NCBI GenBank assembly: GCA_039090855.1 | Contig: CM077002.1 | Location: 85,006,194-85,070,193, forward strand | DNA length: 64,000 bases | Origin: Macrothele yani | Taxonomy: Eukaryota > Arthropoda > Arachnida > Araneae > Macrothelidae | Reading direction: 5' to 3' | In this document: one piece after another, positions 1 through 11,320 of the stretch | Layout of the letters: each line of letters opens with the position of its first letter | Numbering within the stretch: position 1 is the first letter of the stretch | The notes under the pieces: generated by a model | Database searches by the model: none | What the model was told of the DNA's origin: nothing | Seen by the model: only the letters and a program-made list of their open reading frames with translations | Position numbers and translations under genes: made by a program

Positions 1-1186
1 ATGCATGCACACATCCATAAATATATTAAACAGCCATGGTGACATTACACAAACTTGTCTGACTCCAGCACCAATAGAAACCCATTTTGATAAAACACCA
101 TTCACTCGTACACAAGCTCTACTACCAGCATACACGGCTTTTACACTATTAAGTAGATTCGCAGTAACACCATATTCTTTCAATACCTTCCACAGAAGTG
201 TCCTATTTACTCGGTCGCAAGCTTTCTCTAAATCTATGAAGGCAGTAAAAACTTTCTTCCCAACAGCCAGATACTTTTCAATCATCATGCGTAGTGCAAA
301 AATCTGGTTAGTGCAGTCTTTACCAGGCATAAAACCACTCTGAACATCCCACACTTTCAATGATGTAAGACCTCATACTTTTTCAATAACAACCTTATCA
401 AACAGTTTCCCTGGCACACTCAGTAGGCTAATACCACGATAGTTCTTGCATTCAGTCTGATCACCTTTCCCCTTATACAAGGGAACAATAATAGCATCCT
501 TCGAATCCCGAGGGACCAATCCTAACTCCCAGCACAACTGGCAAATTTCAGTTAACCAGTCAATTATAGAGTCACCACCATATTTCAACATCTCTGCAGT
601 TATGCCATCAATTCCCGAAGCCTTACCATTCTGAAGAGATTTTAGAGCTTTACACACTTCTTCTCTTGAGATCTCTCCTGTGCTTTCATCCTTCATTGTG
701 ACATCATCTGCGTCTGTCTCAGAATCAGCTTTGCTTTCCTGATCTAATAACTCACGGAAGCATTCACCCCATCTGTCACTTCTCATTGGGCTCCCATATC
801 ATTTCCCCAATCTCATTCTGCACACAACTTACAACTTTGTTTCCCCTATTTTTCCTGTCTCATGTACTTCCAGAAGGACTTCCTATCTTTCCAAAAAGCC
901 AGTTCATGCCTTTCCACTTTCTCCTTCCTATCTTTTGCCTTACTCTTGCGAACCAGCTTAGCAGCTTCATGCTTCTTACAGCGATATTCATCCACAGAGA
1001 CTCTACCTTGCAACATTCCCAAATAGGCTTCCTTCTTTCTCTTTACTGCCTCTTCAATCTCACTATTCAACCATGCACCACCTCTATTGTTACCCACTAT
1101 TGTGGTGCCACAGACCTCTTTAGCAGCAGTGACAACAGAGTTCTTAAAACATTCTCACTTCTTTTATACATTCCTCTCACCAGACT
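1..1186 (-). pseudogene. LINE reverse transcriptase, N-terminal half, frameshifted
   Basis: The linker between endonuclease and reverse transcriptase is readable at 1097 to 846 (WLNSEIEEAVKRKKEAY). The RT starts in another frame at 786, with NGKASGIDGITAEMLK and the KNYRGISLLSVPGKLFDKV motif characteristic of LINE RT domains 0 to 2. A stop at 370-372 interrupts it, after which the same frame resumes (VQSGFMPGKDCTNQIFALR, then FIDLEKACDRVNR, the first catalytic-Asp region) and runs to the window edge. The catalytic YADD-type box would lie outside the window. At least one frameshift and one stop make it non-functional. The ORF visible on the plus strand at 5-343 is only its antisense shadow. 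Confidence 0.85.
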
Positions 1187-2329
1187 TCAGATCATTCAGT
1201 CATTCTCTGAGTAAGTCAGAATACCGCTGATGATCTTCAAGGAGCCTATCAACCTTTATTCTTTCAATCCTGGGTCTCTTCCTATTCCTTTTTCTCCAAC
1301 TAACATTAAGTTTCACTCGTGACACTACCAAGTAATGATCAGAACCAGCATCCGCACCTTTCATCACACGGGTATCAGCAACTAAGTGTTTCAAACGCTG
1401 ATCGTAGACAACAAAATCTATCACACTCTTTTGACCAAGAGTACGATTTTCCCAAGTATATGTGTGGATATACTTGTGGTTGAAAAATGTATTAGATACA
1501 CACAAACCATTCTCAATGCAGAGTTCAATTAATCGTTCACCATTATCATTCACACAAGGATCATTAAACGTACCCAGAACATTGTCAGAAACTGCATTCT
1601 GCACACCTACTCTAGCATTGAAATCCCCTGCTATTATAACTTTTTCTTTAGCACCAAACTGGCTCAAAACAGCTTTCAACTCATTCCAGAAATCTTCTTT
1701 CTTATCAGAAGGTTCCGAGTCACAAGGAGCATACACTACAACAATTAGAATTCTCTGAAGTTTCACTTTCAAACGAATCCAGAGAATTCTCTCAGCCTCC
1801 CCGGTGGCGCAGTGGTCTAAGCGATGGCCTTTAATCATTCGTCCGAACGGGGTCCGGGTTCGATTCACGGCACTGGCTTTCTCTCTTCCCTGGAACCAGT
1901 GACCCTAAATTAGGGACGGGCGACTGCTTATAGCCCATTTAGTTGCTCACGGTGGTCGTTAAACCTCCAATAAAAAAATTCTCTCACACAACTATAGTGA
2001 ATCAAGTTGTTCATCTTTTCATTTAAAATCACACCTACACCAGCCTGTCCTCTCATATTATCTAATACTCCAGACCACACACTCACCGTGCCATTCACTT
2101 CTACCCCAATTTCCTTCTTCTTGGTTTCCCTTACACACAGCACATCCAGTCTATATTTATTCATCTCCTCAATCACGTCACTCATCTTGCCATTTATACC
2201 CCTAGTGTTCCATACACCAATCTTACATCCACTCAGCCGAGATCTCTTTCTCATACGCCGTTTAGAAAGTCCAGGTCGATTCCGTGGTGGACCGTCCTTC
2301 TCAAGTGTGGTAGGTCCACCATATCCCAC
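1187..2329 (-). pseudogene. LINE endonuclease domain (AP-endonuclease type), split by SINE
   Basis: This encodes the target-nicking endonuclease of the LINE. The N-terminal half (2329 to 1987) has the fold's opening motif GVWNTRGINGK, then the ETK motif that carries the catalytic Glu (here CVRETKKK). The C-terminal half (1784 to 1200) has VVYAPCDSE, the metal-binding GDFNARVG motif, VIDFVVYDQR and the terminal SDHYLVV motif with the catalytic Asp-His. The order and spacing match exonuclease-endonuclease-phosphatase domains of RTE/BovB-like elements, the kind often annotated in genomes as craniofacial development protein 2-like. A 182-bp SINE separates the halves. Apart from that insertion the frame is well kept, suggesting fairly recent death. 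Confidence 0.88.
1795..1976 (+). mobile_element. tRNA-derived SINE inserted in LINE
   Basis: The head looks like a tRNA gene: A-box TGGCGCAGTGGTC and B-box GGTTCGATTC are correctly placed for an internal RNA polymerase III promoter. A unique body and a short A-rich tail follow. The insertion is flanked by the 10-bp direct repeat AATTCTCTCA (1785-1794 and 1977-1986) and breaks the LINE endonuclease frame, which resumes on the other side. Compared with the copies at 11899-12116 and 39009-39210 it lacks about 36 bp just after the B-box. Confidence 0.9.
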
Positions 2330-2639
2330 ACTTGAGTCATTCTTAATATTTCTTTTTGTCTTTTTAATCAGGTAAGTACATCAGTGTGGGGGATTAGCCC
2401 ACAGCTGAGGGTTCCAGTTGGTCATTCAACTTAAGGATTCTGGAACAAAACCCAGTGGGTTGGGGTCTTTTCGCCAATGTCACACAGAACTAGCTTGCAC
2501 CTCTCCAAGATTCACAGAGGCCCTAGTTGCTGTTGTGTGTGCCATTGTTACCACGGAGCGCCCCGAGGAGGCAAACCCATCGCTCACTACGACCGCCCGC
2601 AACTGTGTATAGGGTGCCAAAGTAAAGAAATTTGACTTT

Positions 2640-4990
2640 GTCTGAAATATCCATTTATTTAGCTGCAATATCTATTATAACTTCGATTTGAAAAAAAAAT
2701 CATCTCCTAAAATAATCTCCAAAGTTTTTGTTTCAACAAGTCTTCTTGAATCTTTTCTTCACGTTTTCTGCAAGCCAAAAAATCTGCACTTCTCCTTCTG
2801 TCACTCAACCATTTCCGTACGTACGGCTCGAGATTGAAGATCTTTGAAAGAGGTCCGTTTATTTTTATGAACATGAGGTTGCTAACGTGTGTAACGTTTA
2901 AAGCGTTTCTTAAATCAGTTACTATCAAATTCATGGTACTAAAACCTCTTTCACACTCAGCTGTTGATATAGCAACCGCAGCAACAGATTTTAATAAGAC
3001 TTTTAAATTATGTGAAACTTTTTTGGTTTCCTTGAAATGTCTGAACTCTTCAATGATTTTCCTTTCTTCCTCCAATCCGAATATTCGGCATAAACTTAGA
3101 ACCTCTCCTTCTCCATATAAAATATCTATGTCGGTCGGCCAAAAAGACGGATACAAAACCTGAAGTTGTTTTACAATGTCTTCGCTGCTGAATAATCTGG
3201 CAGATAAATTGTTGGCAACACTCCAAAAAAAACTGAACACGGTTTATTTTCCCGTCAGATTTATATCCCCTTGAATGTAAGTCCACTCCTTTGAACACCA
3301 TATTTTTTACAGCTTCTGATGCTACTAAATAAAACTCGTCAAAACCACCATCAACTAAACCTTGGAAAACTTTCACTGTAAGGGAAATATGCGAATGTGC
3401 TTCTGGTAACGATACAGAATTTCCTTGAAGACGCAGTGACAATAAAGTAAATTCCTTTAAGGCGGTTTTCATTAGTGCCAAATTTTCCAGGAAGCATGTG
3501 CTCGTAAGTCTTTTCAGTAAGCCAGAAAACATGCTTCTTTCTTTACTATTACTTGAAGCATCAGCAGATGCAGCTTTAAAATGCAAAGCCAAGACTGGAA
3601 ACATATTCCAGACAGCAGATGCTGTTCTCTCACTAGATGCGACCCATCTTGTTCCAAGAACTCTCCCGATTGAAGAAAACAGAACTGCAATTTCTTCAGC
3701 ACAGTGATTGATGCAACTAGCGGGCGTTCTTTGGTGAGGCGTGATACAAAGAGTATAATTTATCGCAAAATGATTTAAAACTCTGTATGTCGTAAACCTC
3801 TTTAATTACGTCTCCGACAGCAAGTTCTAACTTATGATTTTCACAGTGCCATATAATGAGTTCGGGAACTTTTTTTTTAAGCTGTTGAGCCACACCAGAT
3901 ATGGAACCTGCGAAGTTTGCAGCTCCATCGGAAGTGAAAGGTATCAGATTATTTGTAATAAGCTCTATTGGAAAGTACTTCACCAAGCAGTTCATAATCG
4001 ATTCAGTTATAGCTGTTGCTTTCAAATCGTGTAATTCAACCAAGTGAAAAAATAGAGTTTGGGCATTTATATCATCCGGATCTATGGACATTCATATGCA
4101 GATTATGAGTACTGAGAGTCGGCTTACAGTTGTACACTCATCAACCAAGATACCGAATTTTATATTTTGGGAGACGATTTCTTCACAGAGCTTTTTACGC
4201 ATGTCATTTCCTATAGAATCGCAAATATCCGTACATGTCTTCCTAGACTGCAATATCCACTGAGATGGGGATCTCAGTGCCGTTTTTCTTTTGATGATCA
4301 ATCAAACCAGGAAAATCGGCAGAATGTCTATTGTTCTTCGCAATGAAATATGCGGTATTGAATATTTTGTACGAATTGCCCACTTTATTTTTTCAACAAT
4401 ATTTTCAGACGCCTTCAAAACGTTTTCCGTTCGTTTTAGAAGCTTCTTTATGAGCGTGACTTTCTCTGTGTTCCTTTATTTTTTTCCTTAGAGCCGTATT
4501 TTGCTTCTTATCATCAGCCGTAAATCTAACTTTGCAATCTACCCACTCCTTAGAAAGCCTTGCACCAGTTAAAAATTCTGAAACGTTCATATTCCCGGCG
4601 GTTTTACAGACGGCACATCCTAAACACCCATTTTTTAAAAACAAGCCAAGAGTACTCTTTCAAAAAAATATTTACCTTGATCCTCAGTCCAACACTCGGG
4701 TTTACCATTTGTTGAGCTTTGCCAAGATTCTGATTATTTTAATGAACTTCCTGATGCAGTGATTTCCTTTGACTGTTGTATTTTCGGCGATTTTCTTGGT
4801 GATACTTCACACGGAGTACGAGCTTGAACAGGGAAGGAAGGTTTCCGAATTCCCGAGTTGTTTTTTCCTTTTGACTAATCTTTTTATCCAAAGAAATCTG
4901 TTAGTTTTATTTTCTCACAAAAGAACAAACCAAAACTTAGAACGACTACAATATCAGTCAAAAAGTCATGTCCTACCACGACAGGAGCTG
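2640..4990 (-). pseudogene. hAT-superfamily transposase relic (KIAA1586-like type)
   Basis: Minus-strand fragments in several frames reconstruct the layout of a hAT transposase. From N to C: a Cys-containing zinc-binding segment (GCLGCAVCKTAGN near 4600), a charged stretch ending KRFEGV, a central part with ILVDECTTVSRLSVL (about 4150) and IPFTSDGAANFAG then WHCENHKLELAV (about 3810-3960), and the C-terminal hAT dimerisation domain with STAECERGFSTMN and LMFIKINGP (about 2850-2970). The central Asp motifs and the hAT C-terminal domain are diagnostic. At least four frame changes or stops break it. No clean terminal repeats were located, so the ends are approximate. It abuts the LINE at 1-2611. 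Confidence 0.82.
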
Positions 4991-5029
4991 GAGTTGAAGT
5001 GACAGCATGTACAGAGTGTAGTAATTAAG

Positions 5030-5520
5030 CTCGTTGCCAGGTTACAGGAACTGCGAAGTCATTTTATGCCAAGAGCGGAGAGGTTGCAAGGTCATTGAGC
5101 AATCAGCTCCTGTCATGACCTTCGCTCTCACGCTAACACTTCGCACTCATCGTGGAATTAAGCGGCGTTGCAGCCGTCACCATGGCGGGAAATCGCGAAG
5201 GACGCCAGACGGCGAAGAGAAATTTTTTGAGAACTACAGCTACAACTCCGGTAGTACCTACACAAACGGCGAGTGAGCTTTATTAGAGGAAAATAACGTT
5301 TTTTTTGTTTTTTGAAACGACGAACAATTAAATACAAGATGGTGTCATTAATTGAAATGTATAACGCATTGCGAAATGTTTTATGAAAATTAAAGGCTCC
5401 CTTTCTTTTGGTGTCGATAACGGAACGCAGGGTTTCGCTCCCGGATGGGCGTTCCGGCCCATTTCCACCACTTGCCACACATTCGCTTACGGAAATGCAG
5501 CGTGACATCTAGTTTGACCT
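5030..5520. promoter_or_regulatory. CpG-rich block, candidate promoter/first exon
   Basis: This segment has a striking density of CG dinucleotides compared with the AT-rich surroundings. It contains a start codon in good context (GTCACCATGGCG at 5176-5187) followed by a short basic 34-residue frame ending with TAG at 5284. The ATGGCGG core also resembles a YY1-type site found in some animal promoters. It could be the 5' end of a host gene whose later exons lie outside the window, or the 5' region of an unrecognised transposon. No downstream exon was recognised. Confidence 0.3.
5182..5286 (+). CDS. short ORF in CpG-rich block, unrecognised
   Basis: A 34-codon frame begins MAGNREGRQTAKRNF and is rich in Arg, Thr and Ala. 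It matches no family I recognise and has no domain. It is listed only because its start context and CpG-rich setting differ from the surrounding sequence. If this is a first exon, the true product would continue through a donor upstream of the stop; no strong donor is evident. It may equally be a chance frame. Confidence 0.15.
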   Translation: MAGNREGRQTAKRNFLRTTATTPVVPTQTASELY

Positions 5521-6089
5521 GAAGCTAGAATTAAACTAACGGTAGCTCTGCTTAGGTATTCGCTGTATTTTAATATGAGGAGACATAGCACTTGACATGT
5601 TCTGTGGCATTGTGGGAGACCAGGAACAATATACAAGAGTCAGCTATGTAACTAATAAAAACAAATTAAATATGTAACTAATAAAAACAATTAAATATGT
5701 AACTTCACGAACTACGTCGTAAGTTAAGTTATACTTGTGCAAAATCATCAATTTATAACGTTCATTATTAAAAGTTGCAATTTTGAATTTAATGGTATAA
5801 TAACTGATTCTGCATCCCATGGTTACTTTCCTTGGAACCAAATTCAGCGTCACGTAGAAACACTTTCTCTTAAGAGTTTCCAAAAACTGCGGGGTAAACC
5901 CTTTTACAGTCAAGCTTTATTTCCCATGCCTCCCCTACACATACAACACACACATGTAACATACAGAAGTGCGAGGATTCTCCATGGAACTGATAAAGTG
6001 TTACATGATTAGGAGCCTGTTTTAGCAAGCTTGTAGTGCAAGTCTTTTTTGGTCAGGAAAGTTGATGGTTTCTGAATCAGAGCAGTGAA

Positions 6090-7331
6090 AATGTCCATAA
6101 AATGTTGTAAGGTTTAAATTTTGAGTGAGAAAGCAAAGATCGTGGCATAAGAAGTGGACAGAAACAAAAATGTTATGCATGTCAAACTCACAAAAAGATT
6201 AAAATTACCAACCTCTACTTTAAATACAATGAGTAGGAAATCAAGATTCAACAATCTCTTCTGGGAAAAGCCAGATTTATCAACATCAAAAAGAGAATTC
6301 AAATGCCTCTACATATGAAATCTTGGAAGAACACATACTGAGATGGTTTCAAGAAACATATGCAAGTAATATGCTTATTAAGAAAGGTATATGAAACAGC
6401 TACATGAAAATTTGTTTGGTTGAAGTTAGCACTCGAACAATTAACAGTACCTTCTGGTTGAATAGATAGGTTTAAAAGCTGACAAGGAGTTGGATACAAG
6501 GCGTTACCTTGTGAGTCAGCAAGTGTAGATAGACCCTGTGACACTAGAAAAGCTGGAAAACGATGAATTTCTGAAAATTATTGAAGACTGCACGGGAAAA
6601 GACATCTTCAATGCTGAAGAGATAGGGTTTCTTCTTCTTTTTTTTTTTTTTTTTTTGTAACTTAATGTCTGACAACTGACAAGACATAATTTTGATCACC
6701 AAGGTAGTAAAAAGAGCAGGTAACGTCTTACAGATCTCCTACAGCATGGATGACATCAAAAGTGTTTTCCGAGTTTCTTAATGGACTGATGCCAAAATGA
6801 GAAATTCCAAGAGAAAATTTTTATTGTTCATAGATAGGTGTACAACTCATCCCACAGATACAAAATGTACCTATGTGTGGGATGAGCGTTGTTTCATACG
6901 AGTGCTGTTTCTTCCTGAAAATTGCAGTAGTAGACTATAGCCACTTGACATGAGGATAATCCATAGTTTCAAATCACACTACAGAACAGGTAATAACAAA
7001 AGCAGCCGTTGCAATAAAACAAAAAGATAAATTTTCAAATCTTAACATCTTACAGGCTATGCACTGGATGATTTCAGCCTGAAAAATAATTTTGTCACAG
7101 GGTGTTGCAAAACCGTTTTTGCAAAGTTGGTTTCATGGAATTGGAAGTACAGGATGCTGAAACTGACAATGAACCAGTGCAGGGAAATGAAATGGAAAAT
7201 GCAAATCCATCTGAAATGTCCACATATCAAGATTATGTAGACTGTGACAACAACATTAAATGGGCAGCATAGCAAGCTTATATGAAATTTGTGATGATGT
7301 GGTAGCATATTATGAAAACAAGGAAGATAAT
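6090..7331 (+). pseudogene. pogo/Tigger transposase relic, main part
   Basis: Read in shifting plus-strand frames this is a decayed pogo/Tigger (CENP-B/jerky-like) transposase. It starts with a psq-type helix-turn-helix (LSEKAKIV, then KRLKLPTSTLNT, about 6120-6225). A CENP-B-type DNA-binding region follows (WFQETYASNMLIKKG, a WIDRFK-like segment, then ESASVD, about 6340-6535). The DDE catalytic region comes next: DIFNAEEIGF (6602-6631, first Asp apparently changed to Glu), WLNGLDAKMRNSKRKFLLFID (second Asp, about 6780-6830), and VLFLPENCSSRL with the following PLD (about 6905-6945). An oligo-T run of more than 20 bases and several stops disrupt it. It is interrupted at 7342 by a Penelope-like element and resumes after 9452. 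Confidence 0.75.
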
Positions 7332-7439
7332 ATAGTGAGGAAGTTAGGGCCTTGCCGGAAACTCATCGAGATCCTGTTAGACATTCTATAGTCAAGGTGT
7401 TGGCTAGACCTGACTCTCAACCCTTCAAGGTCTCATTCC

Positions 7440-9112
7440 TCACAATCTGCTCATTCAGAATCTTCTTACCTGCACTATGAGAGAAGTCAGCTTAAAGCAA
7501 TTGCCCGTAATACTACTCTTGCTGTTATCAGTGCTGATAAATCGCAGCAAATAGTAATACTGGATTCCAGTGACTATAACGCTAAAATGCATGCAGCTAT
7601 CCAAAAGATTCCTCATAAGGTAGTCTCTCAAGACCTGACCAATGCCTTAATCTCTGCCATTTCCAGACTAAAAAGTCAGGGTTGTTTACCCCAGGTAATC
7701 TCTGCAAACTTACATCCGCCCCTGGACCCAGTATCTTACTTGCATTTGATAAAATCAAGTTACATAAACCAGGTTATCTAGTGCGTCCCCTGGTCTCAAG
7801 TGCAAATAGCCCATCTCTGCCCCTTGAGTCAACTCTGGCAAAGTTTTTGGCTCCCCTGACTAGTTCTTCCCAATATTCTATCAGAAGTTCCACCCAAGCT
7901 CTGGATATCATTCAGGCATTTTCTTTTCAAGGCAAATTTCTTATGGCTTCATTGGATGTGGAGTCTTCATTTCCAAATGTGCCCATCCCTACCGTTCATA
8001 GCATTATCGAGAGGAAACTTTCCACTTACCCTGGCCTTTCCCCTCTCGAAGTGGAGGCCATAATGTCAGCTTTACAGCTTGTGGCCTCACGCTCTTTTTT
8101 CAAATTTAATAATGTTATCTACCAACAACAGGGGGGAACACCTATGGGCTCCCCCTGTCTCCTGTTCTTTCAGAGTTTCTCTTACAGGAATTAGAAAATA
8201 CTGCTCTTTCAGTTTTTCCTTTCAAACCCCTTCTGTATTTTCATTATGTAGATGACATTCTGGTTTTTGGTCCTTTTCTGTTGAACAACTTCATTCCTTT
8301 ACAGGTTTTTTATCCTCAGAGTACTTTACGATTAAATTAACCATTGAGTTGGAACAACAAGGCTCCCTACCTTTTTTAGACTTCCTTCTTTCACATAGTT
8401 CTACAGGTTTACAATATTCCGTGTACAGGAAGCCTTCTGTAAGTCCTGTGCTTATTTCTCGCGATTCTTCACACCCATGGAGCCATATGATAGCTGCGTT
8501 TAGATTTCTACTCAAACGCTCCTATTCCCATTCCTCGAACCCCTCTTTACAACGAGCAGAATTTCAGAGGATTTTGACAGTTGCTTTTACGTTTGGCTAC
8601 TCTCACGATGACATATTCCGCCTGGACAGAAGATGAATCGTCTTCAATTCATAGCATTGCAATGGGAGTCGCAAAGTGCACAATATGTGGGCACGATTGA
8701 CTACAACCCAACCATTGTCAACATCCTTGGGAATGCCTGCGCTAGGTTCCATATTTCTTTTGAAATATGCACCTTCAATTTATTCAATTTGTTGCGCAAG
8801 GACCGTGACACGATTCACCCACTACATAGATCTGGTGTTTATAACATCCCACTCATTTCTTATCCACTGGATTCTGAAGACACTTTCTATATAGGCTCTA
8901 CCCTACGTTTAGTGCAAGTACGAGTGGCAGAGCACAAATATGCAGTTTGTGTTGGTTCTACCTCTTCTGCCTTAGCCCGTACAGTGGCGCAAGGTCAACA
9001 TTACCCAGACTGGAGTCATACCACACTGATTGCCTCTGCACCTGATAAACATTCTTTGTTGCTTGCTGAAAGTTTGTGTATTACACGGTTTGCCTCCAGG
9101 TGTTGCAAATGA
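7440..9112 (+). pseudogene. PLE reverse transcriptase with GIY-YIG endonuclease, frameshifted
   Basis: The RT is readable in three or four frames. Motif A is FLMASLDVESSFPNVP (about 7939-7989). Motif B is YQQQGGTPMGSP (about 8120-8155). The catalytic box is YVDDILVFG (about 8244-8270). The PLE-typical LPFLDFLLS and VYRKPS follow (8368-8436). After a frame change near 8636 the C-terminal part (8633-9112) contains the GIY-YIG endonuclease: VYNIPLIS, DTFYIGST (8885-8902), an Arg-rich helix VRVAEHK and the catalytic Glu in LLLAESLCITRF. Most catalytic motifs survive, but frameshifts near 7750, 8160 and 8340 kill the protein. RT-related and endonuclease parts occur in the order expected for Penelope. 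Confidence 0.87.
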
Positions 9113-9310
9113 CGATTTGCCTGTAATTATACCACGCCCTTGGATTCTTCTGTTGAACCAGCTAAATGCTTCACCTGTTGGATCTCCAGATACGTGAGTT
9201 AAATTTACATATAATTATTTGTAACATGCCCTTTCCAGTTTGGCAACACCATTTGTTATTCCATGATTGTATATAAATGCCTGTAACCATCCTTTCGTGC
9301 AATTGGGCCC

Positions 9311-9340
9311 AATGATGAGGCTAAAGTAGCCTCAAAAGTG
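9311..9340 (+). ncRNA. hammerhead-ribozyme-like hairpin in PLE 3' region
   Basis: TGATGA is followed by a perfect 7-bp stem with a 3-base loop (GAGGCTA/AAG/TAGCCTC) and then an A-rich stretch AAAAG. Hammerhead ribozymes have CUGAUGA, stem II, GAAA in this order, and PLEs are known to carry them. Here the leading C and the GAAA box look mutated and stem III is not convincing. It is a degenerate candidate only. Confidence 0.3.
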
Positions 9341-9452
9341 TTTACCAGTGTAGCTGATTTTAACCTGTAAATAAATATCATTTTTTAAATGCAAGTTTTT
9401 AACTATTCAATCGTGCATACGACAGCCTCGGATTCTTCATCATAGTGAGGAA

Positions 9453-9560
9453 AATGAGCATGTGCCTTTCAGTGAAGCATTCATACATTTAGAAAATTTG
9501 AAAAGGTATTTCACTTCATTTGATGTGGGTGAACAAGAGATGCCAAATTGGAGTTGAATT
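9453..9560 (+). pseudogene. pogo/Tigger transposase relic, C-terminal piece after insertion
   Basis: The frame reading NEHVPFSEAFIHLENLKR resembles the acidic tail region that follows the DDE domain in Tigger/jerky proteins. It continues what was cut off at 7331 (AYYENKEDN) on the other side of the Penelope-like element. Removing that element and one copy of the 11-bp duplication brings the two parts together. The downstream end of the Tigger element was not found. Confidence 0.55.
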
Positions 9561-10717
9561 GAAAAATAACTACTTTCAGTTAGATTCAATTCAATTATTG
9601 ATCTTGCTGTTACATAAAAAGGTGATAACTCTAAACAGTTTCATATAAGCCTAAATATAACGGCAGGAAAGATCAAGGAAAAGGCCTTGCAGAGATCTGA
9701 CTTAGCCTTGATACCTCCAGGTATAAGTCAAGCCAACAGCATTCACATAATAGCAGCAGCAAGGTCAAGAAAACAACAACAACAACAAAGAAATAAAGAA
9801 AAGAGTAACAGATCTAAAATACAACATTTTAACAAAATTAGAGATCATTATTTGATCACTGATATTATAGTATATTAAGGCAATAAGAAGCTGAATTGAC
9901 CCTCCCCCTACCCACCAATCTCCACTGTTCAAGATTCCCTGTCTGGTCTCGAATTCTCCCCTCTGTAGATAGTCCTCTTTCAACCCAACCCCCACTATTG
10001 AATGAATGTTAGTTACTAAGTAAGTAGTGTTTTAATTTTTTTTTTTTTTTAGACAAACTAAAGTTACTAATAAATGTTAATTCTGCAGGCAATGAATTCC
10101 AAAACTCTGGAATAGAATAATTTATTTTGTTTAGTAGTAGATGCCACAAAGCAAAGGAAGCAACTATCACAAAATTTTTCAAGCACTAAAGTTCCTCTGA
10201 GTAAGTAAGGTAGTAGGATGCATATGTACATATACAAATTACTTTTTTTAATGTTTTTATTACTATGTAGATATCTGGAATATAACTTTTATTTTGACTC
10301 ATTCTTTTACTTGTTCACATGACAAGGTGCAATGAAAAATAATCTGATTGTTGCCATCACATAGTGTTTAAATTGCCATTTTAAATCAAAGAATTGTATT
10401 TCCGCATTTAATAATTTTCCAGATTTAGCGTTCATTTTTGTGTTCCCTTCATAAACATTATATCACAATTTGACTGTACTTGTTTATGAAGCAAGCCAAA
10501 CCAAGGATTAAAAGGTGAAAAGATTTCAAACTGCATGCATTTTTACATTCTAATGAACTATTCTCAACAAATTTATAACAAAAGAAGATAAAAATTGTTA
10601 TTCAGAAGTACAAAAAGTCCATGAATAATGACAGATTATTAGATCCCAACTCATGCCTTCCTTTTATAAACACAAACACAGCTTATCAATTCAAAGTTGA
10701 ACTCTAATGAAAAACCA

Positions 10718-10724
10718 CACACCC

Positions 10725-10761
<37 letters not shown>

Positions 10762-10762
10762 A
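10718..10762. repeat. (CA)n microsatellite
   Basis: About 45 bp of CA dinucleotides, imperfect at the left end where ACCC interruptions occur. Confidence 0.95.
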
Positions 10763-11320
10763 ATGAAATTTTCATGTAACAATTATCCAGATGCAATTAT
10801 TAAAAAATTATTTAAAGAAAAAGAAACATAAATAACAATCTAAAAAAAAAAAAAGAAATAAATCTTACAACAAAAACGTATTTACTTACCAATGGGGGTT
10901 TACTTGAAAATTTCAAAAAATCAGTAAATAGTTCAATATAAGAAAGATCCCATCACATCCTAACAATAAGGTATAAAAGAATTTTCCCCACTGTACGACG
11001 AAGATTTCTTACTTTAAGAAAGAGTTATTTCCCGACATAAGTGAGACTAGTTCACAACTGAAAATTCATTTGGCAGAATACAATATTCATGATATGTCCA
11101 ATAAACTTGATTTGGCAGATGTACAAGAGAAACTGGGCAGAAAATGAGCTGAAATTCATTGACAAGTCACCAGTAAGTTATCAGGAACAGGAAATTAAAA
11201 GAACTCTATCGTAAACAATCACATGGGCTGGAAACCACTGAAAAAATGATTTCAGATGGTTAATTGTAACCATTATGGTGACAATGTGTTATGGTGGTGA
11301 TGTCCTGATGAAGACAGTTC

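Larger units (their letters stand above)
1..2611 (-). mobile_element. RTE-like non-LTR retrotransposon, copy 1 (runs off left edge)
   Basis: Read on the minus strand this is a LINE. A GC-richer leader (about 2612 to 2330) is followed by an endonuclease region (2329 to 1187), a linker with basic residues (about 1097 to 846) and a reverse-transcriptase region (786 to 1, leaving the window). The 5' boundary is placed near 2611, where GC-rich leader gives way to AT-rich sequence belonging to the neighbouring hAT. The coding region carries stops and frame changes and is further split by a SINE, so it is dead. Two more copies of the same family lie at 41747-48290 and 16712-17160. The architecture fits RTE-related LINEs; the exact clade would need a reverse-transcriptase tree. 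Confidence 0.85.
7343..9441 (+). mobile_element. Penelope-like element (PLE) inserted in Tigger
   Basis: A 2.1-kb insertion is flanked by the direct repeat ATAGTGAGGAA (7332-7342 and 9442-9452). It encodes a reverse transcriptase fused to a GIY-YIG endonuclease, the combination that defines canonical Penelope-like retroelements. It lacks an obvious 5' leader and is probably 5'-truncated. The 3' non-coding part (9113-9441) includes a hairpin at 9317-9333 in a hammerhead-like context and ends in an AT-rich tail. Confidence 0.85.

Noticed and set aside
5..343. 112-residue plus-strand ORF
   Set aside because: It is the antisense of the LINE reverse transcriptase, whose conserved motifs are readable on the minus strand.
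786..1214. 142-residue plus-strand ORF
   Set aside because: Shadow of the LINE linker region on the minus strand; no motif of its own.
1801..1875. Functional tRNA gene
   Set aside because: A-box and B-box are present, but the sequence recurs with a conserved non-tRNA body, tail and TSDs at three places, so it is a SINE head.
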